In this document: piece after piece, positions 24,478 to 31,926 of the stretch
Numbering within the stretch: the stretch's first letter is position 1
Layout of the letters: each line of letters begins with the position of its first letter
Assembly (NCBI GenBank): GCA_913020155.1
Contig: CAJWBA010000007.1
Location: 1-64,000 of the forward strand
Direction of reading: 5' to 3'
Length of the DNA: 64,000 nt
Source: an uncultured Flavobacteriales bacterium
GTDB lineage: Bacteria; Bacteroidota; Bacteroidia; Flavobacteriales; Flavobacteriaceae
Position numbers and translations under genes: made by a program
Notes under the pieces: generated by a model
Database searches by the model: none
What the model was told of the DNA's origin: nothing
What the model saw: only the letters and a program-made list of their open reading frames with translations

Positions 24478-27327
24478 TTATTTGGTAAGATACATTTTAC
24501 GTCTTGCGTAAAGATCATAAAACTCATCATCTTTTAGACTATCAATAAAGAGTATGCTTTCTCCAGTACTTTTCATCTCGGGTCCAAGCTGCTTATTTAC
24601 ATTTGGGAATTTGTTGAATGAAAATACAGGTTGTTTTATTGCATAACCCTCTAACTGTGGATTGAAGTTGAAATCTTTTATTTTTTTCTCCCCTAACATC
24701 ACCTTAGTAGCATAATTCACATAAGGTTCTTTGTATGCTTTAGCAATAAAAGGAACTGTTCTTGAAGCTCTGGGATTCGCCTCAATGATAAAAACTTTAT
24801 CGTTCTTTACTGCAAATTGAATGTTAATGAGTCCAACTGTTTTTAATTCTCTTGCAATCTTAACCGTATGATCTTTGATTTGCTGTAAAACATATTCTCC
24901 CAAATTGAATACGGGAAGCGTTGCGTTGGAATCTCCGGAATGAATTCCACAAGGTTCAATATGCTCCATTATTCCAATAATGTAGACATCTTCACCATCA
25001 CAAATTGCATCAGCTTCTGCTTCAATAGCACCGTCTAAATAGTGATCCAAAAGCAATTTGTTGTTTGGAATCTTACGAAGTAAGTCCACCACATGGGCTT
25101 CCAACTCTTCTTTATTGATTACAATTTTCATTCCTTGCCCTCCCAATACATAAGAAGGACGAACCAAAATTGGGAAGTCCAATTCATCAGCCAAAGCCAA
25201 AGCCTCATCGGCGTTTTCGGCAACTCCGAAATCAGGATAAGGAATGTTATTTTGTTTTAAAAGTGTAGAAAAACTTCCACGATCTTCCGCCAAATCAAGG
25301 GCTTGGAAGCTTGTTCCAATAATTTTTATGCCATAGCGTTCAAGCTTTTCAGCTAATTTTAAGGCGGTTTGACCTCCAAGCTGAACAATTACACCCTCAG
25401 GTTTTTCGTGTTGAATGATGTCATAAATATGTTCCCAAAATACGGGCTCAAAATACAATTTATCCGCTACATCAAAATCGGTAGATACCGTTTCTGGATT
25501 ACAGTTGATCATAATGGTCTCATAACCGCATTCCGAAGCCGCTAAAACCCCGTGAACACAGCAATAATCAAACTCGATTCCTTGACCAATTCGGTTAGGT
25601 CCAGAACCCAAAACAACTATTTTCTTTCGATCAGAAACCACACTTTCGTTGTCACTGAAAGGCTCTTTATTGTTAAGCTGTATTTTTTCTTCAAAAGTAG
25701 AATAGTAATAAGGAGTTTTAGCAGCAAATTCAGCAGCACAAGTATCTACCAATTTGTAAACCCTCTGAATTCCCATTTTGGAACGACATTTGTAAACTTC
25801 GCTCTCCATACAATCAAGCATATGAGCAATTTGACGATCCGCAAATCCTTTTTGCTTTGCCTCTAATAACAAGGCTTTTTCAATGGTATCAATCGAGTAA
25901 TTAGAAATTTCTTTTTCTAAAGTAAACAACTCTTCGTATTGGCGAAGAAACCATAAGTCTATTTTGGTGATTTCATAAATTCTACTCAACGGTATTCCCA
26001 TTTGAATAGCATCATAAATCACAAAAACACGATCCCAACTAGGATTGGTAAGCTTTGAAATTATTTGGTCGTAATCATTGTATCCTTTTCCGTCGGCACC
26101 CAAACCATTTCTTTTGATCTCCAAAGACTGTGTAGCCTTGTGCAATGCCTCTTGGAACGAACGTCCAATTCCCATTACTTCTCCTACAGATTTCATCTGA
26201 AGTCCCAGTACACGATCGGAACCTTCAAATTTATCAAAGTTCCAACGAGGTATTTTTACAATAACATAATCAACCGCAGGTTCAAAAAAAGCCGAAGTTG
26301 ATTTGGTTATCTGATTTTCTAATTCGTCTAAAGTGTACCCTATCGCCAGCTTTGAAGCTACTTTAGCAATTGGATATCCCGTTGCTTTTGATGCCAATGC
26401 TGAAGATCGAGATACACGAGGATTGATTTCGATGGCAACAATATCCTCATTTTCATCAGGACTAACCGCAAACTGAACGTTACACCCTCCAGCAAAATCT
26501 CCGATGCTTCGCATCATTTTAATGGCCATGTCACGCATTCGTTGATAGGTTGTATCGGACAAGGTCATTGCAGGTGCAACTGTAATAGAATCTCCTGTAT
26601 GAATCCCCATTGGATCCATGTTTTCGATAGCACAAATGATTACTACATTATCGTTTTTATCTCGCAACAATTCCAGCTCATACTCTTTCCAACCCAACAA
26701 AGCCTTATCAATCAAAACCTCATGAATTGGAGAAGCTTCGAGACCTCGAGTTAGCAGTTGGTCAAATTCTCCAGCGTTGTGAACAAATGATGCTCCTGTC
26801 CCTCCAAGGGTAAACGAAGGACGAATTACCAGAGGGAAACCAAATTTCTGAGCAATTTCTTTTCCTTTCAAAAAAGAAGTAGCCGTTTCTGCCTCGGCAA
26901 CAGGAATCTCTATTTGTCTGAGCAGTTGTTTAAATTTCTCTCGATCTTCGGTGATGTTAATTGCATCGATATCCACTCCAATAAGCTCAATATCGTAATC
27001 TTTCCAAATACCTTTTTCATCAGCTTCAATACACAAATTCAATGCGGTTTGTCCTCCCATTGTTGGAAGTACAGCATCGATATCGTGCTTTTTCAAAATC
27101 TCGATGATTGATTTTGTAGTCAACGGTTTAAGATAAACATGATCAGCCATTGTAGGATCAGTCATGATCGTTGCTGGATTGGAGTTGATCAATATAGTAG
27201 TGATACCATCCTCTCTTAACGATCGTAAAGCTTGTGTTCCAGCATAATCAAATTCACAAGCTTGACCGATAATGATTGGCCCTGATCCGATAATCAGTAC
27301 TGTCTTAAGTTGTTGTTGCTTAGGCAT
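24478..27327 (-). CDS. carB: Carbamoyl-phosphate synthase large subunit (short form)
   Basis: A 949-aa enzyme making carbamoyl phosphate for arginine and pyrimidine synthesis. Two ATP-grasp halves are intact. The first is about 1-400 (VLIIGSGPIIIGQACEFDYAG, RPSFTLGGTGASFV, EINPRVSRSSALASKATGYP). The second is about 555-940 (VLGSGPNRIGQGIEFDYCCVH, RPSYVLGGQGMKI, EANPRASRTVPFIAKA). The ~1,070-aa E. coli CarB has a C-terminal allosteric (MGS-like) domain that is missing here; the protein stops just after the second ATP-grasp domain. From memory, ~950 aa is usual in Flavobacteriia, so this is a lineage trait and not a truncation. carA is not adjacent. The rpmH terminator lies just upstream. Confidence 0.96.
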   Translation of the reverse strand: MPKQQQLKTVLIIGSGPIIIGQACEFDYAGTQALRSLREDGITTILINSNPATIMTDPTMADHVYLKPLTTKSIIEILKKHDIDAVLPTMGGQTALNLCIEADEKGIWKDYDIELIGVDIDAINITEDREKFKQLLRQIEIPVAEAETATSFLKGKEIAQKFGFPLVIRPSFTLGGTGASFVHNAGEFDQLLTRGLEASPIHEVLIDKALLGWKEYELELLRDKNDNVVIICAIENMDPMGIHTGDSITVAPAMTLSDTTYQRMRDMAIKMMRSIGDFAGGCNVQFAVSPDENEDIVAIEINPRVSRSSALASKATGYPIAKVASKLAIGYTLDELENQITKSTSAFFEPAVDYVIVKIPRWNFDKFEGSDRVLGLQMKSVGEVMGIGRSFQEALHKATQSLEIKRNGLGADGKGYNDYDQIISKLTNPSWDRVFVIYDAIQMGIPLSRIYEITKIDLWFLRQYEELFTLEKEISNYSIDTIEKALLLEAKQKGFADRQIAHMLDCMESEVYKCRSKMGIQRVYKLVDTCAAEFAAKTPYYYSTFEEKIQLNNKEPFSDNESVVSDRKKIVVLGSGPNRIGQGIEFDYCCVHGVLAASECGYETIMINCNPETVSTDFDVADKLYFEPVFWEHIYDIIQHEKPEGVIVQLGGQTALKLAEKLERYGIKIIGTSFQALDLAEDRGSFSTLLKQNNIPYPDFGVAENADEALALADELDFPILVRPSYVLGGQGMKIVINKEELEAHVVDLLRKIPNNKLLLDHYLDGAIEAEADAICDGEDVYIIGIMEHIEPCGIHSGDSNATLPVFNLGEYVLQQIKDHTVKIARELKTVGLINIQFAVKNDKVFIIEANPRASRTVPFIAKAYKEPYVNYATKVMLGEKKIKDFNFNPQLEGYAIKQPVFSFNKFPNVNKQLGPEMKSTGESILFIDSLKDDEFYDLYARRKMYLTK

Positions 27328-27352
27328 TGGTGGTAAAAGTTAGATTTTATTA

Positions 27353-27391
27353 ATAAAAAAAAGGTGTTACTTTAAAAAAGTAACACCTTAA
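27353..27391 (-). terminator. Rho-independent terminator of rpmH
   Basis: On the minus strand TAAGGTGTTAC, a T/A-rich loop and GTAACACCTT are followed by a T-run. It lies 21 bp after the rpmH stop and before carB, separating the two transcripts. Confidence 0.85.
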
Positions 27392-27411
27392 ATTATTAAT
27401 GTTTAGATTCA

Positions 27412-27570
27412 TTATTTTTTATGTCTTGGCTCGCAAGATACGGATATTTTTTTACGTCCTTTTGCTCTACGGCTTGCTAAAACTTTACGCCCGTTTACAG
27501 ATGACATACGCTCACGAAATCCGTGTTTGTTTCTTCTCTTTCTCTTCGAGGGTTGAAATGTTCTTTTCAT
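27412..27570 (-). CDS. rpmH: 50S ribosomal protein L34
   Basis: A 52-aa protein too short for the ORF track. The translation starts [20 protein letters not shown] and continues [20 protein letters not shown], matching bacterial L34. A short C-terminal extension ([12 protein letters not shown]) is typical of Bacteroidota. The start is the ATG at 27570, with a consensus promoter about 50 bp upstream and a strong terminator downstream, so it is monocistronic. dnaA and rnpA, its neighbours in many bacteria, are not here. Confidence 0.96.
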   Translation of the reverse strand: MKRTFQPSKRKRRNKHGFRERMSSVNGRKVLASRRAKGRKKISVSCEPRHKK

Positions 27571-27619
27571 AAAATGTAAGTTTGAATAAAGACTTTTGTC
27601 TTGCTTTTCAAAGCGTTTG

Positions 27620-27649
27620 CAAATATACGATAAGTTTTATTTTAGACAA
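27620..27649 (-). promoter_or_regulatory. Consensus promoter of rpmH
   Basis: On the minus strand TTG, a 19-nt spacer and TATATTTG exactly match the Bacteroidota promoter consensus. The predicted leader is about 45 nt. Confidence 0.75.
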
Positions 27650-27789
27650 GCGTTTTTAAAAAACAATAGAATATTATTCACAAGAATTTAGGTTAGATCA
27701 TTTTGCTGCGTAAAGCTCCAAATTTTTCAACCTCTTATCTATAAAATTTGATACACAACCCAATAGTAAGTTAGAATTTAATTAAGAGA

Positions 27790-27827
27790 AACCCATAGAT
27801 ACTTATTTAAATAAGTGTTTATGGGTT
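27790..27827. repeat. 38-bp near-perfect palindrome
   Basis: AACCCATAGATACTTATTT pairs with the downstream half AAATAAGTGTTTATGGGTT with two mismatched positions, which would be wobble pairs in RNA. It belongs to no recognised gene and could be a transcript end, an operator or a relic. Confidence 0.6.
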
Positions 27828-27891
27828 CAACGCATGATAAATCAATAGATTTGGTCAAAAATTTGCATCATACTTTGCTTATGATCACTTC

Positions 27892-27915
27892 CTGTTTTTT
27901 GGAAACAAAAAACAG
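27892..27915. repeat. 10-bp perfect stem with GAAA tetraloop
   Basis: CTGTTTTTTG, GAAA and CAAAAAACAG form a perfect hairpin with a GNRA-type loop on the plus strand. No T-run follows on either strand, so it is not a standard terminator. Confidence 0.5.
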
Positions 27916-27969
27916 CATAAATACCGACTGTTCTTCTTTATTTCTTCCAGCATAATGATTAGTTTTTAT

Positions 27970-27977
27970 TAACTTTG
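27970..27977 (+). promoter_or_regulatory. -7 promoter box of the TPR-like membrane gene
   Basis: TAACTTTG matches TAnnTTTG and ends 16 bp before the ATG. A -33 TTG is not clear. Confidence 0.4.
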
Positions 27978-27993
27978 GTGAAAATATTAAATA

Positions 27994-28509
27994 ATGTTTC
28001 CTAAGATCATCAAACTCATTCTGGCTTTTTTCACTATTGCATTTAGCGTCTATCAATTTTATGAAGGATCCGTTGGAAACGGGATTTTCCTTCTGTTGAT
28101 TTGTGGAATGTTTATTTTACTATATTACAAAAACGAGTTTATTCTTTTGGCTTTCTTTCAACTGAGAAAACAAAATTTTGAAGGTACCCTAAAATGGTTG
28201 AATCGGATATCGAACCCAGAGCAGAATTTGGTGGTCAAGCAACAAGGGTATTTTAACTACTTACACGGAATAATTCTTTCGCAGACAAATCTGACAAAGG
28301 CAGAAAAATATTTTAAGAAGGCAATTGAGTTAGGAATGTCAATGGACACCGATTTGGCTATGGCCAATTTGAGTCTTGCCGGGATTTACATGCAAAAACG
28401 AAGAAAAAGAGAGGCTACCCTACTACTAAATAAAGCTAAGAAACTAGACAGCCAAGGAATGTTGGTGGGGCAAATCAAAGAAATGAAGCAACAAATGAAA
28501 CGAATCTAA
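27994..28509 (+). CDS. Membrane-anchored TPR-like protein
   Basis: A 171-aa protein conserved in Flavobacteriia. Two short hydrophobic helices (about 5-24 and 28-45: GIFLLLICGMFILLYY) anchor it. Residues about 60-160 form tetratricopeptide-like helical pairs (YLHGIILSQTNLTKAEKYFKKA, LAMANLSLAGIYMQKRRKREA). It is probably a scaffold at the cytoplasmic membrane; the partners are unknown. Its 3' end overlaps the lytic transglycosylase gene by 4 bp on the opposite strand. Confidence 0.75.
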   Translation: MFPKIIKLILAFFTIAFSVYQFYEGSVGNGIFLLLICGMFILLYYKNEFILLAFFQLRKQNFEGTLKWLNRISNPEQNLVVKQQGYFNYLHGIILSQTNLTKAEKYFKKAIELGMSMDTDLAMANLSLAGIYMQKRRKREATLLLNKAKKLDSQGMLVGQIKEMKQQMKRI

Positions 28510-29420
28510 GGTCCGATTTCAGCGAAATCTGGCAAGGCTATGTAATACTTCTTGCGAGATTTGTTGTTTAAGTGATTTTCCAACAACCATGGGTTGTAAA
28601 TTTTCAGTTGTTTGTAGTTAATCCCCATTGTCTTTGCAAAAGCTGCAATATTCGTTATGGCAGTATCAACTGGTATTTTTTTTGACTTCAACTCCCCATA
28701 GAGATCAATAGTGTCGAAAACAAATCCATATTGATTGGGGTTAGAAAGGATTTCTTTCATTGCCAAAACTCTAAAAACATATCTTTTGGTTTCTGTGTTG
28801 AGCAGTAAATCGTAATAGTTTTCTACCTGTTGTTTTTCGAGCAATCTTTTGATCCCAGAAATACCTCTATTGTATGATGCAGCAGCCAATGTCCAAGTAC
28901 CCAATTTCTTTTTTGCCTTTTTCAAATAAGCACAAGCAACTCTGGTTGACAGTTCAAGGTGATAGCGTTCATCAACATTTGAATTTACTTCAAGCCCCAT
29001 TTCTTTTCCAGTGGTTCTCATTATTTGCCAGAATCCTTTGGCTCCAGCAGGAGATATTACATTCTCTAAACTACTTTCTATTACGGCCAAATATTTGAAA
29101 TCATCGGGAACTCCCTCTTCTTTTAAGATGCGCTCAATTAATGGGAAATATTGATTACTCCTTTTAATCATCAACATCATATTGGACTGCCAATAGGTAT
29201 TTACCAAAAGTTCCTTGTCCATACGTTTACGAAGATCATCATCTTCCATGACTACGGTTTCTCCAGAAAAAGTGTATTCTTTGGCAATATGAAGAGCATA
29301 AACTTTAGAGGGTTCTCCAAGACCGTAGGTCATAAAAGCAGTTCCACCTAAAATATTATTACTGACAAGAATTATTGTTCCTATCACTAAAACAATGGTT
29401 ATTGTATTTTTATTTTTCAT
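28506..29420 (-). CDS. Lytic transglycosylase (SLT/MltD-like)
   Basis: A 304-aa murein lyase. After an N-terminal membrane segment (TITIVLVIGTIILVSNNILGG), the SLT domain (about 95-230) carries the catalytic Glu in AVIESSLENVISPAGAKGFW. Family residues follow, such as AAASYNRGISGIKRLL. Residues about 235-304 (KSKKIPVDTAITNIAAFAKT, YIALP) have a LysM-like tail, truncated compared with MltD, where full LysM repeats are normal. It cleaves peptidoglycan to 1,6-anhydro-muropeptides. It lies 11 bp downstream of an alpha/beta-hydrolase gene, probably in the same operon. Confidence 0.9.
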   Translation of the reverse strand: MKNKNTITIVLVIGTIILVSNNILGGTAFMTYGLGEPSKVYALHIAKEYTFSGETVVMEDDDLRKRMDKELLVNTYWQSNMMLMIKRSNQYFPLIERILKEEGVPDDFKYLAVIESSLENVISPAGAKGFWQIMRTTGKEMGLEVNSNVDERYHLELSTRVACAYLKKAKKKLGTWTLAAASYNRGISGIKRLLEKQQVENYYDLLLNTETKRYVFRVLAMKEILSNPNQYGFVFDTIDLYGELKSKKIPVDTAITNIAAFAKTMGINYKQLKIYNPWLLENHLNNKSRKKYYIALPDFAEIGP

Positions 29421-29431
29421 TTAAATTAAAT

Positions 29432-30118
29432 TTAGGACAATATTTTGGATAACTCCAAATTGAACCAATGGTTTTGAACCAATATCATTGCATGTGTCCC
29501 GTCAGTCAGTTCATGAAGATAAGGAGTTTTTATGATATTCTTTAAAGGAAAAACAGTGTCTTTATCTCCATGGATATGAATTAACTCAGGATCAAAGTTT
29601 TTTTGCTTCCAATTTACCAAAGTATGAATTGCCCATTTCAGATAATTTGGATCTCGTTCGGATAAGTATTTTTGGTACAACCCTATTTTGCGCCCCACAG
29701 AACTCCCAAAAACAAAAAAGGCTAAACTTTCAAGGTTTTTTATCCATTGGGTGGGCAACATTTTGTGTGCATTCGTTTTTTGGGATATTTTCATGGAAAG
29801 AGACAGTTCCTTGTTGGATTTAACACTCGAAACAATTACAACTTTATGACAATAGATGTGTTTGGCCATTTCTTGAACCATAATTCCACCAAAAGAAACG
29901 CCCAGCAAAATCGGATCTTGATGATGAACGCGTTCGCACATTCGCAGAGCGTAATCTTCGATAGGTTCTTCAAATTCTGGAGTAATCCAAGACAAATGAA
30001 CTACGTCAAAGGAATCCGATAAATCAATAAACTCAAATATTTGGGGACTGGCTGCCATTCCTGGCATCAAATACAGGCCTCTCTTTTTTGTCTCCTTTTT
30101 CGATTGTGGTTGCATCAT
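29432..30118 (-). CDS. Alpha/beta-hydrolase
   Basis: A 228-aa predicted serine hydrolase with no signal peptide. The nucleophile elbow is GVSFGG (about residue 95). The acid is probably the Asp in HIHGDKDTVFPL, and the His is in TDGTHAMILV; together these make a complete triad. The lid region (about 125-170) is short. The substrate cannot be told from sequence. It is the first gene of a two-gene unit with the lytic transglycosylase, which hints at an envelope-linked task, but this is inference. Confidence 0.8.
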   Translation of the reverse strand: MMQPQSKKETKKRGLYLMPGMAASPQIFEFIDLSDSFDVVHLSWITPEFEEPIEDYALRMCERVHHQDPILLGVSFGGIMVQEMAKHIYCHKVVIVSSVKSNKELSLSMKISQKTNAHKMLPTQWIKNLESLAFFVFGSSVGRKIGLYQKYLSERDPNYLKWAIHTLVNWKQKNFDPELIHIHGDKDTVFPLKNIIKTPYLHELTDGTHAMILVQNHWFNLELSKILS

Positions 30119-30252
30119 AACTTATTTAACAAATAATTCGTATCTTTATACTCCATTTATTAAGATGGTTGTTCATCCAACATCTTTTTGAGACTTATTT
30201 AATGTCAAAAATGATTTTTGATAATATTTTGAATATAACTTAATCAATCACT

Positions 30253-30546
30253 ATGAGTCAACTAATCCTCGAAAATAATGAATTTTTACGTCAATTTGAA
30301 GTTGTTGTAAACGGATCCATGGCACGCATTGAATATGCAGAACAAGAACGAAAAATTTTCCTGACCAAGTTGATTGTTCCCGAAGAGATTGATATGGCAA
30401 CTTTCAAAGATGAATTCATCAAAACAGTTCTTGATTATGTTGCCGAGAAAAAACTGAGAGTCGTTCCAACCAGTCCAGAGATTGCTGTTTTTTTACGAAA
30501 AAACAAGCGTTACAAAGAACTTTTACCCGTAGGGATAAAGTTATAA
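30253..30546 (+). CDS. Small GNAT-like (YidJ/NATD1-type) protein
   Basis: A 97-aa protein resembling the small GCN5-related N-acetyltransferase-like family (NATD1/YidJ). The beta-strands YAEQERKIFLTKLIVPEEI and KKLRVVPTSPEIAVFLRKNKRY match the family order. The usual glycine-rich acetyl-CoA loop (R/QxxGxG/A) between them is absent; MATFKDEFIKTVLDYVAE stands in its place. It may therefore bind CoA poorly or not act as an acetyltransferase. Its 3' end overlaps mtaB by 6 bp on the opposite strand. Confidence 0.7.
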   Translation: MSQLILENNEFLRQFEVVVNGSMARIEYAEQERKIFLTKLIVPEEIDMATFKDEFIKTVLDYVAEKKLRVVPTSPEIAVFLRKNKRYKELLPVGIKL

Positions 30547-31884
30547 ATTGACACGAACAAACCCCTCTTCATCAATATGCTCCAATCTAACTTTGTGAAG
30601 CGTATTGATTAGACTGGGATTCCAAGGTATTCTTACTTTGATATAATTATCGGTAAACCCGGTGATGTATCCTTTTTTATTTTGTCCTTCAAAAAGAACT
30701 ACGCGCTCTGACCCTAACTGAGATTCATAAAAGTGGTGCCTTTTTTTAACAGATAGTCCTCGAAGCATTTTACTACGCTTCGATCGAATGTGTTGTGACA
30801 CTACTCCAGTCATCTCTGAGGCCTCAGTATTGGGACGTTCAGAATACGAAAAAACATGTAAATACGAAATGTCTAGATCTGCTAAAAATCTGTAGGTTTT
30901 CAAAAATTCTTCATCAGTTTCTCCAGGAAAACCGACAATAACATCTACACCAACACATGCGTTAGGCATAATCCTCTTGATAGCTCCTACCCGATCAAAG
31001 TACAACTGAGATAAATATCGTCGTCGCATCCGTTTCAAAATCTGATCACTACCGCTTTGCAGAGGTACATGAAAATGAGGAACAAAAGAATTGCTTTGTC
31101 CAACAAAAGAAATGGTTTGATCTTTGAGTAAATTGGGTTCAATAGAAGAAATTCGAATCCGATTAATTCCTTCAACTTTGTCAAGGGCTTTGACCAGATC
31201 TAAAAAAGTGTGTTGATGCTTTTTGGTGCCAAATTCTCCTTTTCCAAAATCCCCGATATTAACCCCAGTCAAAACAATTTCTTTGATGTCTTGAGCAGCT
31301 ATTTTTTTTGCATTGGCCAAAACATTTTCTAGTGCATCACTCCTTGAAATACCCCTCGCCAAAGGAATAGTACAATAAGTACATTTGTAATCACAACCGT
31401 CTTGAACTTTCAAAAAAGCTCGTGTACGGTCACTGGTCGAAAAACTGCTTGTGTATTGGGTTACCGTATCAATTTCACAAGAATGAATAACACCAGTTTC
31501 TTTTTTGGTAAGGTCATTTAGGTATTGTGTTAACTTAAATTTCTCTGAAGCTCCCAACACCAAATCTACGCCGGAAACTTGAGCCAAAACTTCGGGTTGC
31601 AATTGAGCATAACAACCAATAGCAGCTACAAATGCCTCGGGATTTTGACGCAATACTTTTGCCACCATGGCTTTGAAACGTTTGTCTGCATTTCCGGTTA
31701 CCGAACAGGTATTGATCACATAAACATCTGCTACAGACTCAAAAGACACCCTGTTGTAATGTTCTTCCGAGAAATCTCTGGCTATGGATGCTGTTTCAGA
31801 AAAATTAAGTTTACACCCCAGGGTATGGAAAGCAACGGTTGTTTTTTTGACTTCAATAGCCTTATTGGTGATTAATGATTCCAA
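30541..31884 (-). CDS. mtaB: tRNA t6A37 methylthiotransferase MtaB
   Basis: A 447-aa radical-SAM methylthiotransferase converting t6A37 to ms2t6A37 in ANN-decoding tRNAs. The N-terminal domain carries three cluster Cys (HTLGCKLNFSE, INTCSVTGNADKR, AIGCYAQLQP). The radical SAM motif is GCDYKCTYCTIPLARG. The C-terminal TRAM-like domain ends at EEGFVRVNL. The form matches MtaB rather than MiaB or RimO. It is a single gene with overlapping tails against the GNAT-like gene. Confidence 0.92.
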   Translation of the reverse strand: MESLITNKAIEVKKTTVAFHTLGCKLNFSETASIARDFSEEHYNRVSFESVADVYVINTCSVTGNADKRFKAMVAKVLRQNPEAFVAAIGCYAQLQPEVLAQVSGVDLVLGASEKFKLTQYLNDLTKKETGVIHSCEIDTVTQYTSSFSTSDRTRAFLKVQDGCDYKCTYCTIPLARGISRSDALENVLANAKKIAAQDIKEIVLTGVNIGDFGKGEFGTKKHQHTFLDLVKALDKVEGINRIRISSIEPNLLKDQTISFVGQSNSFVPHFHVPLQSGSDQILKRMRRRYLSQLYFDRVGAIKRIMPNACVGVDVIVGFPGETDEEFLKTYRFLADLDISYLHVFSYSERPNTEASEMTGVVSQHIRSKRSKMLRGLSVKKRHHFYESQLGSERVVLFEGQNKKGYITGFTDNYIKVRIPWNPSLINTLHKVRLEHIDEEGFVRVNL

Positions 31885-31926
31885 GATGTCTCTAAAAAAG
31901 TTTAATTTTGGGGTAAATATACTACT

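Larger units (their letters stand above)
27571..27993. other. Intergenic region with rpmH promoter and two unexplained inverted repeats
   Basis: This 423-bp stretch has no supported gene. It holds the rpmH promoter and leader (to 27649), a 38-bp near-palindrome (27790-27827), a 10-bp perfect stem with a GAAA loop (27892-27915) and the -7 box of the next gene. Nothing recognisable as a known RNA was seen between 27650 and 27780. Confidence 0.6.

Noticed and set aside
27868-28056. 62-aa minus-strand ORF
   Set aside because: It is antisense to the start of the TPR-like gene and covers the GAAA hairpin; no coding character.
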